Source of the DNA: Lentibacter sp. XHP0401
GTDB lineage: Bacteria > Pseudomonadota > Alphaproteobacteria > Rhodobacterales > Rhodobacteraceae
DNA length: 64,000 nt
Assembly (NCBI RefSeq): GCF_025751535.1
Contig: NZ_JAOWLC010000013.1
Coordinates: forward strand, 78,047 to 142,046
Reading direction: 5' to 3'
Position 1 is the first letter of the stretch, and each line of letters starts with the position of its first letter. Positions 56,806-64,000 of this stretch are shown here, piece by piece. The notes under the pieces were generated by a model, which worked only from the letters and a program-made list of their open reading frames with translations, did not search any database and was not told the origin of the DNA. The position numbers and the translations under genes were made by a program.

Positions 56806-56837
56806 AAAGGCGGGCTGAGTGGCCCGCCTTTATTTTT
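56806..56837. terminator. Bidirectional terminator between the pseudoprotease gene and trkH
   Basis: GGCGGGC-TGAGTG-GCCCGCC is a perfect 7-bp stem framed by AAA and TTT, followed by TATTTTT on the plus strand. The two flanking genes converge on it. Confidence 0.85.
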
Positions 56838-58284
56838 ACCCGCGCCAGAACGCAGGGATGACCAAGGCATAAACGACCAGTAGCTCCAAGCGTCCGATCA
56901 GCATCGAGAATGTCAGGATCACCTTGGCCGCATCATTCAGTGTCGCATAGTTGCCGGCCGGCCCGATGATATCACCAAGGCCAGGCCCGATATTGGCAAC
57001 GGTTGCCGCCGCGCCTGAAATCGAAGTCACAAAATCGAGCCCTGTGAAAGAGAGCGCAACCGCTATCAAACCAAGCGTGAGAACAAAGAACACAAAGAAG
57101 CTCATAACAGAATTCAGGACATCCTCACCGATCGGGCGGCCGCTGTATTTGGGCGTGAATACGCCATGAGGCGATCTGATTTTCTTGATCTGAGATGCAA
57201 TCGAAGCAAACAGGATTTGATAGCGGAAAATCTTGATTGAGCACGCGGTCGAACCCGCGCAGCCACCGATCAGCCCGACAAAAAAGAAGACCGTAATGAG
57301 GAACGACCCCCAAGACATATAATCAACACTGGAATAGCCCGTGCCTGAAATGATCGACGTGATGTTAAACAGCGCCTCGCGAAAGGCTTGTTCCCAATGG
57401 TGCGGAAAAATCTGGGTAAGCAAAACGCTTGTCACGATAACCAGTGTCGCGACGGTATAGAGGAACCCCCGCACCTGAACATCAAGTAGTGGCGCGTTAA
57501 AATGCCCATTCAGCATCTGGACATAACGCACAAATGGCAAGGCAGAGAGGAGCATAAAGACCGAGGCTGCATATTCCAGTGGGCCTGAAAAAACCGAAAA
57601 GCTGGCGTCATAGTTCGCCATGCCGCCCGTCGAGACTGTGGTAAATGCATGGGTGATCGCATCAAAGATGCTCATGCCAAGCACGACATATGTGACCACG
57701 CATGCAACCGTCACACTGACGTAAACCGCCGAAATCTGCGATGCTATTTGGGTCGCACGTGGCAGAATTTTTCCAAAGGTATCAAATGCTTCCGCGCGGA
57801 AAATTTGCATGCCCCCGACTCTGAGCTCGGGCAGGAAAACCATAGCGACAACAATAATGCCGATTCCGCCGAGCCATTGTAAAATGCTCCGCCACAGCAA
57901 TATACCTCTCGGCAGGTCATCAAGCCCCGTCATGACAGTTGCGCCTGTTGTTGTCAGGCCCGACATAGCTTCAAAAACAGCGTCGATCGTTGAAAGCTCG
58001 GATGCCCCAATGATCAGCGGCAGTGCGCCAAAGATAGGCAAGGCGACCCATACGCTGGTTGTCAGAAGAAAGGTTTGCTGAATATTCAGACCTTCTTTAA
58101 CACCATTCTGGCAAGCCAGAGCAACCAGCCCGCCAATCAGCGCAGTTATGACTGCGCTTTCCGCGAATGCGGTCCAATGGCCCCGCCCGTCAATCAGGTC
58201 AATCGTCATCGGAGCAAGCATTGTCAGCCCCAAAGCAGTGACAAGCAGTCCAATAACATATCCAACTGGGCGAAGATCAAACAT
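56836..58284 (-). CDS. trkH: TrkH/KtrB-family potassium uptake channel subunit
   Basis: 482 residues from ATG at 58284. The longer frame starts at 58362 within the terminator hairpin of the upstream gene, so a later start is needed; MFDLRPVGYVIGLL at 58284 gives the usual TrkH length. About ten membrane segments with four P-loop repeats; visible filters include SGLTTTGATVMTGLDD near 100, FTTVSTGGMANYD near 210, SIISGTGYSSVDYMS near 310 and AATVANIGPGLGD near 425. It passes potassium across the inner membrane and works with a TrkA-type regulator not found here. Confidence 0.9.
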   Translation of the reverse strand: MFDLRPVGYVIGLLVTALGLTMLAPMTIDLIDGRGHWTAFAESAVITALIGGLVALACQNGVKEGLNIQQTFLLTTSVWVALPIFGALPLIIGASELSTIDAVFEAMSGLTTTGATVMTGLDDLPRGILLWRSILQWLGGIGIIVVAMVFLPELRVGGMQIFRAEAFDTFGKILPRATQIASQISAVYVSVTVACVVTYVVLGMSIFDAITHAFTTVSTGGMANYDASFSVFSGPLEYAASVFMLLSALPFVRYVQMLNGHFNAPLLDVQVRGFLYTVATLVIVTSVLLTQIFPHHWEQAFREALFNITSIISGTGYSSVDYMSWGSFLITVFFFVGLIGGCAGSTACSIKIFRYQILFASIASQIKKIRSPHGVFTPKYSGRPIGEDVLNSVMSFFVFFVLTLGLIAVALSFTGLDFVTSISGAAATVANIGPGLGDIIGPAGNYATLNDAAKVILTFSMLIGRLELLVVYALVIPAFWRG

Positions 58285-58350
58285 GCGCGCAGGCTTGGCT
58301 GTAAGGCGCAGGGCTGTCAAGCATCGGCGCATAATTCGCATGACAACCAA

Positions 58351-58391
58351 GAAAAAAAGCAACGGCAGTGCCTGCGGGAGACACTGCCGTT
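58351..58391 (-). terminator. Rho-independent terminator after the DUF1127 gene
   Basis: On the minus strand AACGGCAGTG pairs with CACTGCCGTT (10 bp) around an 11-base loop and is followed by GCTTTTTTTCTT. It separates the DUF1127 gene from trkH and shows that trkH must start downstream. Confidence 0.9.
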
Positions 58392-58423
58392 CTTTGCATT
58401 CAGGTCAACAGCTGTGATTCCAA

Positions 58424-58654
58424 TCAGCAGTAAAAGAAGCGGCTAAGCACGCGCTGTTCAATTTCGTCACGGGCGAGGCCCTTCTGAGCCAACTCTTCAT
58501 CGCTTAGCGCATGTAGCGCGGCAATTTTAACCCGGTAAGGCTCTATCCGCTGGGCTTCGATGTTATCGATCCAGCGTGAAAAACCGGTTTTTATGTATGA
58601 AACGACGCCTGTCAGACGAAATCCCGATACGGTGGTTAGTGTTGTGTATGCCAT
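58424..58654 (-). CDS. DUF1127 small protein
   Basis: 76 residues. The C-terminal half RIEPYRVKIAALHALSDEELAQKGLARDEIEQRVL is the DUF1127/YjiS motif, in which an L-xx-L-S/D-x-E-L-xx-GL-x-R-x-E-I pattern marks a short helical pair. In alphaproteobacteria members influence phosphate, carbon or RNA metabolism and are often induced by stress; specific roles differ. It is a single-gene unit ending at a strong terminator. Confidence 0.88.
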   Translation of the reverse strand: MAYTTLTTVSGFRLTGVVSYIKTGFSRWIDNIEAQRIEPYRVKIAALHALSDEELAQKGLARDEIEQRVLSRFFYC

Positions 58655-58767
58655 TTTGGAAACCTCATATTCATGGTGTGGTTTCCTCCCTCACCATGAA
58701 TATAGGTCAGCATTACTCACCTTACTACTGCTTAAGTTACATACCTAAGTCACGCCTTACGCATAGC

Positions 58768-59868
58768 TCATCCAACATGGAAAAGTGTCGAAAACAGTTT
58801 AGGATCAAGACTTTCGCTCTCGAAAAGCGCGCCTTCTGTCAGCACACTTACAGCATCGTGGCTGTGCAGGCTTTCCTGATGGCTCGCAATGACGCGGAAA
58901 TCTCCGACGCGGCTGTCTTGCTCCAGCTTCTGCGCAAAGAGGCGTGCGGCGTCTTCCACAAAAATCGGATTTGCGGCGTTAAGCTCTGCAAAAGCCTGTT
59001 CGTCTTCGCGTTTGACCATGACCTGCGTTTCGGTCGGAACAGCGGCGCGGCACATCTCGATGAGGTCTTCAAACCAGAGGCAGTCACCCTGCGCGGCCTC
59101 TGCCGAAATGCGCGCAACCGAGCGCTGTGAGTGCGGCGTGGCAAGCTGCCCACGAGTCTGGCGGGCGTGCTCGGAAAGCTCGAGGGAACAGGGGCACGTA
59201 GACGAGTAAACATAATCTAAGTGCATGATTTTACGCCGAATTCCATCAATCTCGATGAGTTCCAACGCAAAATCATAATACTGATACCCCTCAAGGCCCG
59301 AGCGCAGGCTTGAGACTTTCATAGGAAAGGAAAACCGCATCTGGATGCGGGCGTCAAAGCTTTCGAGATCGGTTTTGTAATCATCCAGAGCGGCTTCGAT
59401 GATGTCAAAAGAGAATGTAGAGGCCGAATGCTTATAAAAACTGCGCATGATGCGCGACATGTTAATGCCTTTTTTACCTGCCTCTAGGCTCACCGTTCCT
59501 GTCACGGATGTTTCAAGCGTCAGGTCTCCGTTGTCGCGGGTGTGGAACTTGAGCGGCAAGCGGAAGTTGGATATTCCGACATGCTGTATCACCCTCGGCG
59601 CGCCTTTGATCAGGCTCGCGGGACCGTTCTGAAGATCGGGCAATGTGGCTTTATAAGCCTCACTCACCTCAAACTCTTCAGGGTAAGCCCTTGCAAGTGC
59701 AGGGTAATTCTGCACCTCTCCTGAGGGCAGAAGCCTCGAAATCGCTGGGTCGAGATCGGCCACCTCCTCGGGTGTTGCACCCGTTGCCCACGCACGCAAA
59801 CGCGCGAGGGCGGCTTCGGCTTCGGCGCGGTCCGGTGCGGATGTCATTGGTCCAACCTGCTTGTTCAT
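58768..59868 (-). CDS. folE2: GTP cyclohydrolase FolE2
   Basis: 366 residues, type IB GTP cyclohydrolase, which makes dihydroneopterin triphosphate, the first step of folate synthesis, and which can use metals other than zinc. The sequence has NISRIMRSFYKHSA near 140 (MSRI signature) and SSTCPCSLELSEHARQ near 225 with the metal-binding cysteine. The enzyme joins the FolB-FolP genes found 11 kb away in the same pathway. Two ATGs, 59868 and 59847, are possible; 59868 is used because GAGGGGG precedes it. Confidence 0.93.
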   Translation of the reverse strand: MNKQVGPMTSAPDRAEAEAALARLRAWATGATPEEVADLDPAISRLLPSGEVQNYPALARAYPEEFEVSEAYKATLPDLQNGPASLIKGAPRVIQHVGISNFRLPLKFHTRDNGDLTLETSVTGTVSLEAGKKGINMSRIMRSFYKHSASTFSFDIIEAALDDYKTDLESFDARIQMRFSFPMKVSSLRSGLEGYQYYDFALELIEIDGIRRKIMHLDYVYSSTCPCSLELSEHARQTRGQLATPHSQRSVARISAEAAQGDCLWFEDLIEMCRAAVPTETQVMVKREDEQAFAELNAANPIFVEDAARLFAQKLEQDSRVGDFRVIASHQESLHSHDAVSVLTEGALFESESLDPKLFSTLFHVG

Positions 59869-60058
59869 GATCTAGCCCCCTCGGCTCACGATTATCCTAA
59901 CTTAAGATCAATACGCCATGATTGCCATCTCAGACCAAAAAGATCACGCAAGCGTCATAAGCGCCCATTGGCCTAACAGCGAAAACACGGCGTAGGGCAG
60001 CCTGTAGGGCAACCTGTATATACAACAGTATGGACAGCATATTCCCGATTGCCCGGCA

Positions 60059-61240
60059 TTACGCCTGCTCAAGCGCGCCCAAAAGATCAGCGATAATGTC
60101 ATCGACATCTTCAAGCCCGACCGAGAAGCGCACGAGTCCCTCCGATATTCCGAGCATATCTTTCTGCTCTTGCGGGAGGCGCTGGTGCGTTGTGGTGGCG
60201 GGATGTGTCGCGATGGATTTGGAATCGGCGAAGTTATTGGAGATGATCGCCACTTCAAGCGCGTTCAACATGGCAAAGCACGGGCCGCGCCCGCCTTTGA
60301 GCTCGAATGTCAGAACCGTTCCGCCCGCTTCGGCCTGCGAAAGCGCAAGGGCTGACTGCGGGTGCGCCGCATGTGTCGGGTAGCGCACAGCGGCGATTTT
60401 GGGGTGGCCGACCAAAGCATCGGCCACTTTCAAAGCTGCATCGGCCTGCGCGCGTACGCGTAAATCCATGGTTTCGAGCGCTTTGAGATGTGACCATGCG
60501 GTAAACGGGTTCATGGCGCCGCCCGTGTGCTTCACGTAAGTTTCAATGGGGCCGCGGACCAGTTCTTTGCTGCCGCAGATGACCCCGCCGAGCATCCGCC
60601 CCTGCCCGTCGATGTGCTTGGTTGTGGAAATGATGGTGAGGTCTGCACCGCACTCATGGGCATAGGAAAACACTGGCGTGGCCATGGCATCATCCACCAG
60701 CACAAGTGCGCCTTTGGCATGGGCTGTTTTGCAGACATGCTTGAGGTCAATCACCTCAAGGGTGGGATTGGAAATGCTTTCGAGAAAGACGAGGCGCGTG
60801 TCATCACGGATTGCCGCATCCCATGCGGCGTTGTCTGTGCCATCCACCAGAGTGATCTGCACTCCGAAGCGACCAAGGATATCTTCCAGGACATAGAGGC
60901 AGGAGCCAAAGAGCGCGCGGGAGGACACCACGTGATCACCCGCTTTGAGCAGCGCCATCAGTGCACCGTTGACGGCAGCCATGCCCGAGGCGCAAGCAAA
61001 GCCGTCTTCATAGCCGAGATACCCGGAGATACGGTCTTCAAACATCCGCACAGTCGGGTTGCCGTAGCGGGCATAGATGAACTCGTCTTCACCTGCCTTG
61101 ATAAAGCGCGCTTCAGCCGCTTCGGCTGTTTCATAGACAAAGCCTTGCGTGAGAAAAACCGCCTCGCTCACTTCGCCATACTGCGAGCGGCGCGAGCCTC
61201 CATGAACGAGCGCTGTGCGGGTTTTTGAAGTTTTGGTCAT
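60059..61240 (-). CDS. metZ: O-succinylhomoserine sulfhydrylase
   Basis: 393 residues from ATG at 61240, with GGAGGATC just ahead. Cys/Met metabolism PLP enzyme: ALVHGGSRRSQYGEVSEAVFLTQ at the start, YARYGNPTVRMFEDRI, ASGMAAVNGALMALLKAGDHVV, LVDDAMATP with the cofactor aspartate, and IISTTKHIDGQGRMLGG with the PLP lysine. It makes homocysteine from O-succinylhomoserine and sulfide. A SAM-II riboswitch and a terminator hairpin precede it, which supports a methionine synthesis role and separates it from other cystathionine-type enzymes. Confidence 0.93.
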   Translation of the reverse strand: MTKTSKTRTALVHGGSRRSQYGEVSEAVFLTQGFVYETAEAAEARFIKAGEDEFIYARYGNPTVRMFEDRISGYLGYEDGFACASGMAAVNGALMALLKAGDHVVSSRALFGSCLYVLEDILGRFGVQITLVDGTDNAAWDAAIRDDTRLVFLESISNPTLEVIDLKHVCKTAHAKGALVLVDDAMATPVFSYAHECGADLTIISTTKHIDGQGRMLGGVICGSKELVRGPIETYVKHTGGAMNPFTAWSHLKALETMDLRVRAQADAALKVADALVGHPKIAAVRYPTHAAHPQSALALSQAEAGGTVLTFELKGGRGPCFAMLNALEVAIISNNFADSKSIATHPATTTHQRLPQEQKDMLGISEGLVRFSVGLEDVDDIIADLLGALEQA

Positions 61241-61256
61241 CTGATCCTCCATTCAT

Positions 61257-61285
61257 AAAAAAAGCCCCATCGGCCAAGCCGAAGG
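61257..61285 (-). terminator. Terminator-like hairpin between the SAM-II aptamer and metZ
   Basis: On the minus strand TCGGC-TTG-GCCGA, extended by CC/GG pairs across one mismatch, is followed by GGGGC and seven T residues. It lies after the aptamer and 17 bp before the metZ start, so it may be the expression platform that stops transcription when SAM binds. Confidence 0.65.
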
Positions 61286-61300
61286 AGCCCCTTCATCCCG

Positions 61301-61354
61301 ACCTTTTAGCAGATTGTTTAAAGTGGCCCGCAATCTGGTAACAAATCGCCACTG
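61301..61354 (-). promoter_or_regulatory. SAM-II riboswitch (SAM_alpha) upstream of metZ
   Basis: The minus strand reads GTGGCGATTTGTTACC, AGATTGCGGGCCAC, TTTAAACAATCTGCTAAAAGG. The stem P1 is GTGGC/GCCAC (61348-61352 with 61323-61327). A perfect 7-bp pseudoknot pairs CAGATTG (61331-61337) with CAATCTG (61310-61316). These parts, together with GATTT and GCTAAAAGG, match the SAM-II fold known from alphaproteobacterial metA, metX and metZ leaders. It senses S-adenosylmethionine and lowers metZ expression when SAM is plentiful. Confidence 0.9.
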
Positions 61355-61385
61355 CTTGCGCGTGTAAACCTGTTGGGTTTCCCGG

Positions 61386-61994
61386 TCAAGTTTCGCCTTC
61401 GTCGTCGATACCGTAGTCATGCAGCAGCCGAGACTGCCCCATGAAGAAAGCAAACAGAGCAGCAGTCAGGCCAAATGTCTTGAAATTGACCCAAGCGCTT
61501 TCAGACATAAGCCGCCAGACCAGTTCGTTGGCCACAGCGAGACCAAAGAAAAAGATCATCATCCGGCGGGTCAGGATCATCCAGCCTTCATCTTTGAGCG
61601 GCATCATCCCTTCCATCACATGGCGCAGATAGGACTGGCCACGCAAAAGGCCGAGCCCAAGTGCGCCACCAAAGAAGGTGTAGAGGATTGTCGGCTTCAT
61701 CTTGATAAACTTCGGATCGTTGAGCCAGACTGTCAGGCCGCCGAAAATGACGACCAGCAGAAGCGTCATGATCTGCATCTTGGAGAGATGCCCTGTAAGC
61801 TTCCAGAGGATGCCTGTGGTGATCACGATGAGCGGCACAAAGCCTGCCGTGACAAGGATAAAGCCCGAATATGCGCGCCCGCCGATTGTGAAAGTATCGT
61901 CTTTGAGCATCACATAGGCGATGAAGAAGGCGATAACCGGCCCCAGCTCGAGTGCGGTTTTCATCAGGGGGTTGATCTCGCGTTTTTCGGCCAT
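61386..61994 (-). CDS. yciB: Inner-membrane protein YciB / intracellular septation protein A family
   Basis: 202 residues with about five membrane helices. It starts NPLMKTALELGPVIAFFIAY and contains GGLTVWLNDPKFIKMKPTILYTFFGGALGLG and WVNFKTFGLTAALFAFF, which are the family signatures. YciB (IspA, IspZ) takes part in cell-envelope synthesis and division. It lies between the metZ leader and an EamA transporter gene in a minus-strand cluster with ftsY. Confidence 0.93.
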   Translation of the reverse strand: MAEKREINPLMKTALELGPVIAFFIAYVMLKDDTFTIGGRAYSGFILVTAGFVPLIVITTGILWKLTGHLSKMQIMTLLLVVIFGGLTVWLNDPKFIKMKPTILYTFFGGALGLGLLRGQSYLRHVMEGMMPLKDEGWMILTRRMMIFFFGLAVANELVWRLMSESAWVNFKTFGLTAALFAFFMGQSRLLHDYGIDDEGET

Positions 61995-62002
61995 GGGTGC
62001 TC

Positions 62003-62905
62003 CTATCCTCCCAATTCAACTATCACAGCACCCAGCGCAATCAATGCCATAAGCGCAATCCGGCGCGGGCCTACTGTTTCTTTGAGGGCAAGCCAGCCGA
62101 TGAGGGCGGCGAAAACCGTTGACGTTTCACGCAAGATGGCGGCTTCACCGACGTTATCAAGCCGTGTGGCAAGCATGATGGAGCCAAAGCTGGCGAAGGC
62201 TACGAACGCGCCTATGAGGCCGCGCTGCATCAGCGGGCCAAGCGCGGGCGGATTGCTCATGGAGCGGTAGCGCACGACAGCGAGACCGGGAAAGAACAGC
62301 CCGTCGATGAAGAAAAACCACGCAAGGAAGGTGAAGGGGTTGGCGGTGGCGCGGATGCCGTAGGCATCAAACGTGGTGTAAAGCGCCACAAAGAGGCCCG
62401 TGATAACGGCAAGGACGAGTGCAAGGTTGAGCGTGTCACGCTCTGCTGTCACGTGGCGCAGGTTGTAGGCGGCAAGGCCGTAGATCCCTGCCAGAAGCGT
62501 TGCAACGCCAGCCCATTGCGTGAGGGTGAAACGCTCGCCGAAGAGGAAATAGGCGCCGATGACTGTGAAAAGCGGCCCCGTGCCCCGCACGACGGGATAC
62601 ACCACCGTATAGGCGCCTTTGGTGTAGGCCCAGCTTTGCATGAGTTTGTAGCCGACATGGATGGCGAAAACCGCTGCAAAAATGGGCCACATATGCGGCT
62701 CGGGCCATGGCACGACAAAAAGCGCAAAAGGCGCGGCCATGGCGGCGTAGGAGAAATCAATCGCGCCACGGGTGAGCCACGGATCGTGGCGGCCTTTCTG
62801 GAGCGCGCCGAACACTGCGTGAAGAAAGGCAGCTGACAGGGCAAGGACAAGCGCGAGGCTGTGGCCAGCTTCTGTGCCTTCCAGAGAGACAAGCCAGTCA
62901 CTCAA
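62003..62905 (-). CDS. EamA/DMT-superfamily inner-membrane transporter
   Basis: About 300 residues from a TTG start at 62905. The open frame continues to 63040, but the upstream part would run through the GC-rich hairpin at 62911-62949 and into ftsY, and encodes low-complexity sequence, so the TTG is preferred. About ten membrane helices in two EamA repeats are visible: LALVLALSAAFLHAVFGALQKG at the start, and LVLAVITGLFVALYTTFDAYGIRATANPFTFLAW in the middle. Substrate unknown. It lies 8 bp from yciB. Confidence 0.82.
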   Translation of the reverse strand: MSDWLVSLEGTEAGHSLALVLALSAAFLHAVFGALQKGRHDPWLTRGAIDFSYAAMAAPFALFVVPWPEPHMWPIFAAVFAIHVGYKLMQSWAYTKGAYTVVYPVVRGTGPLFTVIGAYFLFGERFTLTQWAGVATLLAGIYGLAAYNLRHVTAERDTLNLALVLAVITGLFVALYTTFDAYGIRATANPFTFLAWFFFIDGLFFPGLAVVRYRSMSNPPALGPLMQRGLIGAFVAFASFGSIMLATRLDNVGEAAILRETSTVFAALIGWLALKETVGPRRIALMALIALGAVIVELGG

Positions 62906-62910
62906 ACCGG

Positions 62911-62949
62911 GCAAGCGGGGGGCCAGCCCCCCGCACCCCCCGGGATATT
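62911..62949. repeat. GC-rich palindromic intergenic element
   Basis: GCGGGGGGCC-AG-CCCCCCGC is a near-perfect hairpin, followed by ACCCCCCGGGATATTTTCGGCAATAAGAAAGAG. Similar short CCCGGGATATTT-type elements are, from memory, dispersed through Rhodobacterales genomes. It occupies the short gap between ftsY and the transporter gene. Only one copy lies in this window, so repetition is not shown here. Confidence 0.4.
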
Positions 62950-62975
62950 TTCGGCAATAAGAAAGAGCATGGTGC

Positions 62976-64000
<1,025 letters not shown>

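Overview
The window looks like a chromosomal segment of a Rhodobacterales (Roseobacter-group) alphaproteobacterium. Evidence: an NDUFS4-type complex I subunit, a SAM-II riboswitch in front of metZ, FolE2 instead of FolE, a FolB with a C-terminal extension, glyQ and glyS separated by a small membrane protein gene, and the ftsY / EamA transporter / yciB / metZ neighbourhood. No species can be named from sequence alone.

Layout. 1-2421: end of an enolase-superfamily gene, an ArsR-type regulator with a persulfide-sensor-like cysteine pair, tRNA-Arg(UCU), and a MYG1-family gene. 2422-25856: one complete Tn7-like transposon of 23,435 bp. 25862-64000: mostly housekeeping genes: NDUFS4-like, uvrB, carA, a membrane glycosyltransferase, ilvC with two divergent Lrp regulators, glmM-folP-folB, a PPDK paralogue, glyQ/glyS, trkH, folE2, metZ, yciB and ftsY (cut by the right edge).

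The transposon is the main result. Its ends are 25-bp inverted repeats matching at 24 of 25 positions, each starting TGT, and it is flanked by a perfect 5-bp duplication ACAGC. It lies 2 bp beyond the stop codon of the NDUFS4-like gene. The core is a four-gene operon, tnsA-tnsB(tniA)-tnsC(tniB)-tniQ; tniQ is interrupted by an in-frame TGA just before its zinc-binding CxxC. A stand-alone IS1595-type zinc-ribbon gene lies upstream. Cargo is anti-phage in character: a type I restriction-modification operon (hsdM-hsdS-hsdR) with a GmrSD-like DUF262/HNH gene inside it, and a nuclease plus SF2-helicase pair resembling Hachiman. An IS1182/IS5-like insertion sequence and a second MYG1 gene follow.

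The second MYG1 gene is unusual. It is the last cargo gene, and its homology to the resident MYG1 locus (about 1.15 kb, colinear) runs to the exact inner edge of the right inverted repeat. The resident copy shows the same sequence up to 7 bp from the insertion point. The simplest reading is that an ancestor of this element was inserted at the same site in a related genome and picked up the neighbouring gene there, which also implies a specific attachment site. Other leads in the chromosomal part: a trypsin-like protein lacking all three catalytic residues, a PPDK paralogue with an altered ATP-grasp region, and a SAM-II riboswitch followed by a terminator hairpin.
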